A DNA stretch of 32,093 nt from CAIWXH01 sp964555675. GTDB lineage: Bacteria > Chloroflexota > Chloroflexia > Chloroflexales > Chloroflexaceae. The notes beneath the pieces are model-generated. The model saw only the letters and a list, made by a program, of their open reading frames with translations, was not told where the DNA came from and ran no database searches. Numbering within the stretch: the first letter of the stretch is position 1; each line of letters begins with the position of its first letter. Positions 1 through 6,191 of this stretch are shown here, in pieces. Location of the stretch: contig CAZKTU010000054.1 of NCBI GenBank assembly GCA_964555675.1, forward strand, positions 1-32,093. The letters are read 5' to 3'. A program made the translations under genes and the position numbers.

Positions 1-282
1 CGGTGACACGCTCCACCGCCCGCTGTAAGGTTCTCGGCGCGCAAGGGAGCTGCCGGGCGTAGGCCGAGAGGGCCCGGGACTGGCGGTACTGCTGCTCCAG
101 CAGCACGCGGAAGCGCCGCACGAGCGACGGGTAGGCGCCAGACTCGGGGCGCGAAGCACCCTCATGGAGCCGCAACGTGGCGAGGCGGGTGAGGATGATC
201 CGCAGCTGGTAGCCCACGATGCGCCGGCCGTGAAGACGAGCAGGCTGAAGAAGAGCAGCCGTTGCGGCCGGCCTAGGAGCGC
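1..282 (-). pseudogene. AraC-family transcriptional regulator fragment (N-terminus lost, C-terminus beyond window)
   Basis: Reading the minus strand from about 282 down to 1 gives an open frame with a helical segment (GYQLRIILTRLATLR, about 215-170) and then the first helix-turn-helix of an AraC/XylS DNA-binding domain (SLVRRFRVLLEQQYRQSR, then ALSAYARQLPCAPRTLQRAV). This matches the layout of AraC regulators, in which a cupin sensor domain precedes two HTH motifs. The sensor domain should lie at higher coordinates, but recombinase sequence starts there at about 296, so the gene has lost its 5' part. The second HTH, if present, lies left of position 1. No start codon with a ribosome binding site is visible. 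The assignment rests on pattern recognition of the HTH, not on a search. Confidence 0.6.
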
Positions 283-850
283 GGAGCGCGATGCCGGAGG
301 TCGGCGATCTGTGCGCATGCTCGCCCTGCCGCCGGTGCTGCTTGACGCGCTCAAGCGCCACAGGACCCGCCAAGCGCAGGAGCGGGCCGAGGCCGAGGAC
401 TGGGTGGACAGCGGCTACGTCTTCGTCTCGACCCGCGGCACGCCCCTGGAGCCCCACAACATCGTGCGCCACTTCAAGAGCGCGCTGCACAAGGCGGGCC
501 TGCCAGAGACGGTGCGCTTCCACGACCTGCGCCACTCCTGCGCGACCCTGCTGATCGCCCAGGGCGTCCACCTCAGCGTGATCAAGGACATCCTCGGCCA
601 CACCCAGATCAGCACCACCGCCAACGTTTACGGCCACGTCCTGCCCGACATCCAGCGCGACGCGGCCAGCCGGCTCGACGGCCTGCTTGGGCCGCAGCCG
701 CCGGCGGAGGGCGAGTCTACCGGTGAGTCTATCTCCCCGGAGGAGGGCGACCAGGATTCGGGCGAGGATGTAACCGAGGATGGAATGGAGGATGGCGAGG
801 GGGACGACGCAGGTGATGGGGGCGCGGAAACGGCGGACGGCAGTAGATAG
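164..850 (+). pseudogene. Tyrosine recombinase/phage-type integrase, catalytic C-terminal part only
   Basis: Tyrosine recombinases cut and rejoin DNA during site-specific integration. The open frame runs from an ATG at 164, but integrase-like sequence begins only at about 296 (RRSVRMLALPPVLLDALK). The preceding 44 or so codons are antisense to the AraC fragment and look fortuitous; ATG 317 is an alternative start. Visible catalytic residues, numbered from the 164 start, are the HxxR box His120/Arg123 (FHDLRHSCATLL), His146 in LGHTQIS and the nucleophile Tyr156 (NVYGHV). The SAM-like core-binding domain and the first catalytic Arg are absent, so the product should be inactive. The last 50 residues are an acidic low-complexity tail rich in Asp, Glu and Gly. 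A hairpin and a tRNA gene lie immediately downstream, the usual setting for an integrase next to its attachment site. Confidence 0.8.
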
Positions 851-852
851 CG

Positions 853-897
853 GTGGACGTGTGTGGACGTTGGAACTTTGGCTACAAACTTGGCTAC
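853..897 (+). repeat. Two pairs of short direct repeats between integrase and tRNA
   Basis: GTGGACGT occurs at 853-860 and 863-870, a 10-bp period. TTGGCTAC occurs at 878-885 and 890-897, a 12-bp period. They sit between the recombinase stop codon and the tRNA 3' end. Helically phased short repeats in this position are where integrases or excisionases often bind as arm-type sites. The repeats are seen directly; the binding role is inference. Confidence 0.4.
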
Positions 898-905
898 CTG
901 AACGA

Positions 906-937
906 CCAAACGCGAGATCCGCAGATCTCGCGTTTGG
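906..937 (+). terminator. Perfect 14-bp stem-loop, probable intrinsic terminator of the integrase gene
   Basis: CCAAACGCGAGATC (906-919) pairs perfectly with GATCTCGCGTTTGG (924-937) around the loop CGCA. It is followed by CTTTCTAA, only weakly T-rich, so it is a plausible but imperfect rho-independent terminator. It lies 55 bp after the recombinase stop and could also stop transcription leaving the convergent tRNA gene. Confidence 0.55.
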
Positions 938-957
938 CTTTCTAATGCCCTAAAGTG

Positions 958-1033
958 TGGCGCCCCCGAGCCGACTCGAACGGCTGACACGCGGTTTAGG
1001 AAACCGCTGCTCTATCCCCTGAGCTACGGGGGC
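958..1033 (-). tRNA. trnR(CCU): tRNA-Arg (anticodon CCT), CCA encoded
   Basis: The minus strand folds into a complete cloverleaf: acceptor GCCCCCG/CGGGGGC, D arm GCTC/GAGC, anticodon arm GCGGT-TTCCTAA-ACCGC with anticodon CCT, five-base variable region, T arm AGCCG-TTCGAGT-CGGCT and discriminator G. Positions 960-958 supply the 3' CCA in the DNA. It reads AGG codons, which are rare in this window compared with CGC. The 3' end faces the truncated integrase about 110 bp away, and tRNA 3' ends are classic attachment sites for integrative elements. Confidence 0.95.
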
Positions 1034-1044
1034 ACGCCGGGCTG

Positions 1045-1073
1045 AGTTTACCACAGGGCGGCGCGGTGCGCAA
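1045..1073 (-). promoter_or_regulatory. Predicted promoter of tRNA-Arg
   Basis: On the minus strand TTGCGC (1073-1068) is separated by 17 bp from TAAACT (1050-1045), which ends 11 bp before the mature tRNA 5' end. Match to sigma-70 consensus is moderate (3/6 and 4/6), but spacing and position are right for a tRNA gene. The -35 lies inside a small inverted repeat (1065-1079). Confidence 0.4.
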
Positions 1074-1080
1074 CGCACCC

Positions 1081-1297
1081 CCGCTGCCCTGGTATATTCC
1101 TGCGCCGCTAGAGGAAAAAACACCCCACAGGTTGGTCTCTAATCATATGCGCGGCGCGGGAAGGTAGCTATCAGAGGGAGCCGGCCTGGGTCTCAGAGAG
1201 CCCCGGCCGACAGACGCGCTCGCCCTGGCCCGCTTTGCGCCGAGGCTCGCCGCCCACTGACCCAGCATCGGGACTTTTGGAACCGGAGAGAGGCAAG
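1081..1297 (+). other. Leader region of the polysaccharide locus, with a hairpin at 1182-1209
   Basis: This noncoding stretch of about 220 bp separates the tRNA from the first glycosyltransferase and probably carries the operon promoter and 5' untranslated region. CGGCCTGGG (1182-1190) pairs with CCCCGGCCG (1201-1209), with one mismatch, around a 10-base loop. A TATATT at 1093-1098 could be a -10 box, but no acceptable -35 lies 16-18 bp upstream. No riboswitch class is recognised. Confidence 0.3.
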
Positions 1298-2350
1298 ATG
1301 AGCCAGCTTGACACGCGCCCGTCCTGGGTGGCCGGGCTCCCCGACCGCCAGCAGAATCCGATTGTGGCCCTCATCCCCGCCCATAACGAGGAGCGCTTCA
1401 TCGGTAGCCTGGTCCTCGCCGCCCGCGCATATGTGGACCTTGTCGTGGTCATCGATGATGGTTCCCACGACCAGACCAGGGCCATCGCCCGCCGCGCCGG
1501 CGCCACCGTCGTGCGCCACGAGCTGAACCAGGGCAAGGCCGCCGCCGTCAATACCGGCTTCGCCTATGTCCGCGAGCTGCACCCCTTCGCCGTGGTGATG
1601 CTCGACGGCGACGGCCAGCATTGCGCCGACGATATCCCCCAGATCCTCGCCCCGATCGTCGCGGGCGAGGCCGATATCGCCCTCGGCACCCGCTTCCGCG
1701 AAGTCAAGAGCGATATCCCCGCCTACCGCCAGGTCGGCCAGCACGGCCTGACCCTCGCCACCAACCTGACCTCCGGGGTCTGGGTCAGCGACTCGCAGAG
1801 CGGCTTTCGCGCCTTCTCGCAGCAGGCCGTCGAGCACCTGCGCTTCAGCCGGGGCGGCTTCTCGCTCGAGTCCGAGATGCAGTTCCTCATCCGCGACCAC
1901 GCCCTGCGCCTCGTCGAGGTGCCGATCAAGGTGGTCTACGCCGAGCCCGCCAAGCGCAATCCGGTCAGCCATGGCATGCAGGTGCTCAATGGTATCCTCC
2001 AGCTGGTCGGCCAGAGCCGCCCCCTGCTCTTCTTCAGCGCCCTCGGCCTGATCACCTTCCTCGTGGGCGTTCTCCTCGGCCTCTATATCATCGATATCTA
2101 TAGCCGTACCCAGGAACTCGCCATCGGCTACGGCCTGATGACCGTGGTGCTCTGTGTGATCGGGGTGCTCCTGCTCTTCGCCGGCATGATCCTGCACTCC
2201 ACCCGCGGTATGCTCCTCGACCTGCGCCTGCACCTCGCGAACCTCGTGGCCGGCGCCCGGACCCAGTGGGAGCAGGGCCCGACCCCCGTCACCGTCGCCA
2301 TGCCCGTCGAGCTGCCCGCCGAGGAGCTCGCCCTCGAGCTGGGGAAGTGA
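1298..2350 (+). CDS. GT2 glycosyltransferase of the polyprenyl-phosphate sugar synthase type, membrane-anchored
   Basis: A 350-residue protein with a DPM1/GT2 N-terminal catalytic domain: ALIPAHNEE at 25-32, Asp53-Asp54 in VVVIDDGS, NQGKAAAVNTG at 77-87 and the metal-binding DGD at 103-105 (MLDGDGQH). The family moves a sugar from a nucleotide donor, often to a polyprenyl phosphate. Two hydrophobic helices at about 243-266 and 279-300 anchor it in the membrane, with the active site cytoplasmic. The start was set at ATG 1298, preceded by GGAGAGAGG; an upstream in-frame ATG at 1235 has no comparable site, and the extra residues look noncoding. It is the first gene of the locus and is followed after one base by another GT2 gene. 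Donor and acceptor cannot be read from the sequence. Confidence 0.88.
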   Translation: MSQLDTRPSWVAGLPDRQQNPIVALIPAHNEERFIGSLVLAARAYVDLVVVIDDGSHDQTRAIARRAGATVVRHELNQGKAAAVNTGFAYVRELHPFAVVMLDGDGQHCADDIPQILAPIVAGEADIALGTRFREVKSDIPAYRQVGQHGLTLATNLTSGVWVSDSQSGFRAFSQQAVEHLRFSRGGFSLESEMQFLIRDHALRLVEVPIKVVYAEPAKRNPVSHGMQVLNGILQLVGQSRPLLFFSALGLITFLVGVLLGLYIIDIYSRTQELAIGYGLMTVVLCVIGVLLLFAGMILHSTRGMLLDLRLHLANLVAGARTQWEQGPTPVTVAMPVELPAEELALELGK

Positions 2351-2351
2351 T

Positions 2352-3413
2352 ATGACCCCAGCCCTCGTCGCACCCCCGGCCGTCAGCGTGGTCGTGGTCA
2401 GCTATAACAGCCGCGCCTTCCTGGGGCCCTGCCTCCGGGCGCTTCTGGCCGATGCCGGCCCCGAGCTCGAGGTCATCGTGTTCGATAACCAGTCCGGCGA
2501 CGGCAGCGCCGAGTTTGTTGCCACCCAGTTCCCCCAGGTCCGCCTGCTGCGCGGCGGGCGCAACCTCGGCTTCGGCGAGGGTAACAACGCCGCCGTCGCC
2601 CAGGCTCGCGGCGCCTACGTCGCCTTCCTCAACCCTGACACCGTCGTCGCCCCCGGCTGGCTCGAGCCCCTGATCGCGGCCCTCGAGGGCGACCCCACCG
2701 TCGGCCTCGCCACCGCCCGCCTCGTGCTCCACGACGCGCCCGCGCGCCTGAACACGGCCGGCAATAGTGTGCATATCAGCGGCCTGACCCTCTGCCGCGG
2801 CATGGGCCGCCCCGCCGATGCCTACCCCGCGGGCGAGGTCGCCGCCGTCTCGGGCGCGGCCTTCGTGATGCGCCGCGAGCTCTTCCAGGCCCTCGGCGGC
2901 TTCGACGGCGCCTTCTTCATGTATATGGAGGATACCGACCTGGCCTGGCGCGCCCGCCTCGCCGGCTACGCCTGCCACTATGTGCCCCAGTCGGTCGTCG
3001 CCCATCACTACGGGCTGCGCTTCGGCCCGCGCAAGGTCTACTTCCAGGAGCGCAACCGCTATCTGATGCTGCTCAAGAGCCTGCGCTGGCCGACCCTGCT
3101 CGCCCTGCTGCCCGCCCTGCTCTTGGCCGAGGCCCTCAGTTGGGGCTTCGTGCTGCTGCGCGACCGCGCCAACGGCGCCAATAAGCTCAGGGCCTACGCC
3201 TGGGTCCTGCGCCACTGGCCCGCCCTGATGGCCGCCCGCGCCCGCACGCAGCGCGCCCGCCGCGCCCGCGACCGCGACCTGCTGGCGGTCTGCGAGGCCC
3301 GCCTCGACTTCGCCCAACTCGGCCCCGGCCTGGCCCCGCGCCTCGCCGCCGCCCTCTTCGACCCGCTCTTCAGCGCGGCGCGGGCCTTCGCCCTCGCCGT
3401 GGTCCGCTGGTAG
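2352..3413 (+). CDS. GT2 glycosyltransferase, rhamnosyltransferase (WbbL)-like
   Basis: A 353-residue GT-A fold transferase. It begins with the nucleotide-binding strand VSVVVVSYNSRAFL and has VIVFDNQSGDGS, the gap-adjacent NLGFGEGNN and the metal site in LNPDT. MYMEDTDLAWRARLAGY carries the conserved ED pair of this subfamily, which includes rhamnosyl- and other deoxyhexosyl-transferases acting on lipid-linked oligosaccharides. A hydrophobic segment at about 244-265 suggests membrane association, followed by an Arg-rich tail. ATG 2352 starts one base after the TGA of the preceding gene, so translation is probably coupled. The sugar transferred is not deducible; rhamnose is only the commonest substrate of relatives. 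Confidence 0.88.
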   Translation: MTPALVAPPAVSVVVVSYNSRAFLGPCLRALLADAGPELEVIVFDNQSGDGSAEFVATQFPQVRLLRGGRNLGFGEGNNAAVAQARGAYVAFLNPDTVVAPGWLEPLIAALEGDPTVGLATARLVLHDAPARLNTAGNSVHISGLTLCRGMGRPADAYPAGEVAAVSGAAFVMRRELFQALGGFDGAFFMYMEDTDLAWRARLAGYACHYVPQSVVAHHYGLRFGPRKVYFQERNRYLMLLKSLRWPTLLALLPALLLAEALSWGFVLLRDRANGANKLRAYAWVLRHWPALMAARARTQRARRARDRDLLAVCEARLDFAQLGPGLAPRLAAALFDPLFSAARAFALAVVRW

Positions 3414-3429
3414 CCCGGGAGGATGCTCT

Positions 3430-3915
3430 ATGCCGGTCTCCCCTGATGTCGACCTTGGCCGCGCGGTCACGATCTTCCAGCCCGAGCTGGTCAATCTCTA
3501 TGGCTGCCGCATCGGCGACGAGACGCGCATCGGCGCGTTCGTCGAGATCCAGCGCGGGGCGGTGGTCGGGGCCCGCTGCAAAATCCAGTCCCACAGCTTC
3601 ATCTGCGAGGGCGTGAGCATCGAGGATGAGGTCTTCGTGGGCCACGGCGTGATGTTCATCAACGACCGCGCTCCCCGCGCTACCGTCGGCGGGCGCCTCC
3701 AGGGCAGCGACGACTGGGAGCTCGTGCCGACGATCGTGCGCCGCGGCGCTTCGATCGGCAGCGGGGCGGTCATCCTCTGTGGCGTCACGATTGGCATAGG
3801 CGCCCTCGTCGGGGCCGGGGCCGTGGTGACGCGCGATGTCCCCGCCGGGGCCGTCGTCGCCGGTACGCCGGCGCGGCTGCTGCGCCGGTATCAATTTCAA
3901 GAGGAGGAGCGATGA
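3430..3915 (+). CDS. wbpD: Left-handed beta-helix N-acetyltransferase, WbpD-like
   Basis: A 161-residue hexapeptide-repeat acyltransferase. Imperfect [LIV]-G-x-x-x-x repeats run through most of the chain (CRIGDETRIGAFVEI, IEDEVFVGHGVMF, ASIGSGAVILCGVTIGIG) and end with VVAGTPARLL, the usual hexapeptide C-cap. The pattern HSFICEGVSIED followed by HGVMFINDRAPRA closely resembles WbpD, which acetylates the 3-amino group of UDP-GlcNAc3NA using acetyl-CoA. FdtC/QdtC-type dTDP-sugar acetyltransferases are the main alternative. GGGAGG lies just before ATG 3430. The next gene overlaps by four bases (ATGA) and encodes an oxidoreductase, then an aminotransferase follows, as in wbpB-wbpE-wbpD sets. Confidence 0.85.
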   Translation: MPVSPDVDLGRAVTIFQPELVNLYGCRIGDETRIGAFVEIQRGAVVGARCKIQSHSFICEGVSIEDEVFVGHGVMFINDRAPRATVGGRLQGSDDWELVPTIVRRGASIGSGAVILCGVTIGIGALVGAGAVVTRDVPAGAVVAGTPARLLRRYQFQEEER

Positions 3916-4946
3916 TTTCGATCGGCGTGATCGGCTATGGCTACTGGGGGCCTAACTGGGTGCGCAATCTGGCCGAGATGCCTGATGTGCGCCTCGGCGC
4001 TGTGAGCGATCTGCGCCCTGAGCGCCTGGCCCTCGTGGGCGCGCGCTACCCCACCGTGCGCCTCAGTACCGACGTCAACGACCTGCTCGCCGACCCGACC
4101 ATCGACGCCGTGGTGATCGCTACGCCCGTCGCCAGCCACTATGCCCTGGCGATGCAGGCCCTGCGCGCCGGCAAGCATGTGCTCGTCGAGAAGCCCCTGA
4201 CGCCCACCCTGGCCGAGGCCGAGGCCCTCGTCGAGGAGGCCGCCCGTCGCCGCCTGACCCTCATGGTCGACCACACCTTCGTCTACACCGGCGCCGTGCG
4301 CAAGATCAAGGAGCTGATCGACGCCGGCCGCCTCGGCGAGCTCTACTACTACGACTCGGTGCGGGTCAACCTGGGCCTCTTCCAGCACGATGTCAATGTG
4401 CTCTGGGACCTGGCCGTCCACGACCTCTCGATTATGGACTATCTGGTCGGCGCGATGCCCACGGCCGTCTCGGCCACCGGCACGGCCCATATTAACGGCC
4501 TCGAGGATATCGCCTACCTCACCTGCTACTTCGAGGGCAAGATGATCGCCCACCTGCACGTGAATTGGCTCGCCCCCGTCAAGGTGCGCCGCACGCTGAT
4601 CGGCGGCGCTCAGCAGATGGTGGTCTACGACGACCTCGAGCCCAGCGAGAAGGTGAAGGTCTATGACCGCGGCGTCGATACCGCCGAGGGCGCCGAGGGC
4701 GTCTATCGCATGCTGGTGGGCTATCGCACCGGCGATATGTTGGCGCCAAAACTTGACATAACTGAAGCACTGCGCAGCGAGGCCGCCCACTTCGTCGCGT
4801 GTGTGCGCGACGGGCGCCGGCCCCTGACAGACGGCGAGGCCGGCCTGCGGGTCGTGCAGATCCTCGAGGCCGCCTCGCGCTCGCTGCGCCAGCGCGGCCA
4901 GCCCCAGGAGCTCGGGCGGGCTGTGTCGGTCGGGAATGACTGGTAG
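3912..4946 (+). CDS. Gfo/Idh/MocA-family NAD-dependent sugar oxidoreductase, WbpB-type role
   Basis: A 344-residue protein with an N-terminal Rossmann domain (GYGYWG at 8-13), the family signature EKP at 93-95 (VLVEKPLTPT) and catalytic-region Asp166/His170 in WDLAVHD. The C-terminal alpha/beta sheet domain is complete. Between an acetyltransferase and an aminotransferase, the likely job is oxidation of a nucleotide sugar at C3 to the 3-keto form, as WbpB does on UDP-GlcNAcA, to feed the aminotransferase. Its N-terminus belongs to a common polysaccharide-cluster subgroup rather than matching Pseudomonas WbpB closely, so the reaction is inferred from context. The ATG overlaps the preceding TGA and has AAGAGGAGGAG ahead of it. 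Confidence 0.85.
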   Translation: MISIGVIGYGYWGPNWVRNLAEMPDVRLGAVSDLRPERLALVGARYPTVRLSTDVNDLLADPTIDAVVIATPVASHYALAMQALRAGKHVLVEKPLTPTLAEAEALVEEAARRRLTLMVDHTFVYTGAVRKIKELIDAGRLGELYYYDSVRVNLGLFQHDVNVLWDLAVHDLSIMDYLVGAMPTAVSATGTAHINGLEDIAYLTCYFEGKMIAHLHVNWLAPVKVRRTLIGGAQQMVVYDDLEPSEKVKVYDRGVDTAEGAEGVYRMLVGYRTGDMLAPKLDITEALRSEAAHFVACVRDGRRPLTDGEAGLRVVQILEAASRSLRQRGQPQELGRAVSVGNDW

Positions 4947-4955
4947 GAGGCACCT

Positions 4956-6074
4956 GTGATCCCATTTGTCGACCTCAAGGCTCAGTACCGCTCGATCAAG
5001 ACCGAGATCGACTCCGCCGTGCTGGCGGTGCTCGACAGCGCCCAGTTTGTGCTCGGTCCCGCCGTGAGCGCCTTCGAGGAGGAGTTCGCCGCTTACTGCG
5101 GCGCCCGCTTCGCCGTGGGCGTTAATACCGGCACCAGCGCTCTGCACCTGGCGCTCCTGGCCGCCGGGGTCGGCCCCGGCGACGAGGTGATCACCACGCC
5201 CTTCACCTTCGTCGCCACTGTCGCCGCTATCCGTTACACCGGGGCCCGGCCGGTCTTCGTCGACATCGACCCCGCCGATTTTCAGCTCGACCCGGCCAGA
5301 GTCGCGGCGGCCGTGACTCCGCGCACAAAGGCCCTGCTGCCCGTACACCTCTACGGTCGCCCCGCCCCCATGGCGCCCCTCGTCGCCATCGCCGAGCGTC
5401 ACGGCCTGGCCCTGATCGAGGACGCTGCCCAGGCCCACGGCGCCGAGTACCACGGCCGCCGCGTGGGCGCGATCGGCCACATGGGCTGCTTCAGCTTCTA
5501 CCCCGGCAAGAACCTGGGAGCCTACGGCGAGGGTGGCGCCGTGACCACGAACGACCCGGCCCTCGCCCGCAAGCTGCGTATGCTGCGCGACTGGGGCGCC
5601 GAGCGCAAGTATGTCCACGAGCTCCTCGGCTATAACTACCGGCTCGAGGGCGTCCAGGGCGCCGTCCTCGGCGTGAAGCTGCGCTATCTCGAGGCCTGGA
5701 CCGAGGCCAGGCGCGCCCACGCGGCCCACTACGACGCCCTGCTGGCCGGCTCCGAAGTCGTCACCCCCGCGCCCGGCGTCGATCTGCGCCACGTCTACCA
5801 CATCTACGCCGTGCGCTCGCCCGAGCGCGACGCGCTCCAGGCGGCGCTCCACGCAGCCGAGGTGCAGACCGGCATCCATTATCCGCTGCCCGTTCACCTG
5901 CAGCCCGCCCACGCCGACCTCGGCTACGGGCCGGGCGACTTCCCGGCCGCCGAGCTGGCCGCCGCCGAGGTGCTCTCGCTGCCGATGTTCCCCGAGCTCA
6001 CCGAGGCCCAGGTCCAGTCTGTGGCGGCGGCAGTGCAGGCCTTCCAGCCTGCCCTGACCCTTTCGAGGGGCTGA
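4956..6074 (+). CDS. DegT/DnrJ/EryC1/StrS PLP-dependent sugar aminotransferase, WbpE-type
   Basis: A 372-residue aminotransferase that would transfer an amino group from glutamate to a keto nucleotide sugar. Visible landmarks are the N-terminal FVDLKAQYRSI, TGTSALHLALLAAGVGPGDEVIT, Asp156 in LIEDAAQAHGA (pyridine-nitrogen contact) and the Schiff-base Lys185 in FYPGKNLGAYGEGG. The start is GTG 4956, with AGGAGG six bases upstream; no ATG fits the family N-terminus better. It follows the oxidoreductase by nine bases and completes an oxidoreductase, aminotransferase and acetyltransferase trio that makes a 3-acetamido sugar. It is the last gene before a palindrome-rich gap. Confidence 0.9.
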   Translation: MIPFVDLKAQYRSIKTEIDSAVLAVLDSAQFVLGPAVSAFEEEFAAYCGARFAVGVNTGTSALHLALLAAGVGPGDEVITTPFTFVATVAAIRYTGARPVFVDIDPADFQLDPARVAAAVTPRTKALLPVHLYGRPAPMAPLVAIAERHGLALIEDAAQAHGAEYHGRRVGAIGHMGCFSFYPGKNLGAYGEGGAVTTNDPALARKLRMLRDWGAERKYVHELLGYNYRLEGVQGAVLGVKLRYLEAWTEARRAHAAHYDALLAGSEVVTPAPGVDLRHVYHIYAVRSPERDALQAALHAAEVQTGIHYPLPVHLQPAHADLGYGPGDFPAAELAAAEVLSLPMFPELTEAQVQSVAAAVQAFQPALTLSRG

Positions 6075-6089
6075 AGGCTCCCCCTTCCC

Positions 6090-6152
6090 TTCAGTCCCTA
6101 AACCCCCCTTGCTGGCGCCGGCAAGGGGGGACCCCTCCAGGCCTGGGGCTGA
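6090..6152 (+). terminator. Intergenic palindromes with a 10-bp perfect stem, probable transcription end
   Basis: CCCCCCTTGC (6103-6112) pairs perfectly with GCAAGGGGGG (6121-6130); the 8-base loop TGGCGCCG is itself largely self-complementary. Outer arms TCAGTCCC and GGGGCTGA can pair with one mismatch, and CCAGGCCTGG downstream is a second palindrome. No T-tract follows directly, so it is either a non-canonical terminator or an RNA-stabilising element between two sugar operons. Confidence 0.45.
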
Positions 6153-6179
6153 CTGTTCGGGGGCTTCTTTTTCTATAGA
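6149..6179 (+). promoter_or_regulatory. Weak candidate promoter for the N-formyl-sugar gene set
   Basis: CTGACT (6149-6154) and TATAGA (6174-6179) are separated by 19 bp in the only AT-rich patch nearby. Each matches the sigma-70 consensus at four of six positions. The spacing is long, and transcription would start only a few bases before ATG 6192, so this is tentative. Confidence 0.22.
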
Positions 6180-6191
6180 TTTGAGGATCGT

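Noticed and set aside
164..295. First 44 codons of the integrase frame as real recombinase sequence
   Set aside because: They are antisense to the AraC fragment and do not resemble a core-binding or catalytic domain.
1093..1098. TATATT as -10 box for the polysaccharide operon
   Set aside because: No reasonable -35 lies 16-18 bp upstream, and the distance to ATG 1298 is about 200 bp. Not listed as a promoter.
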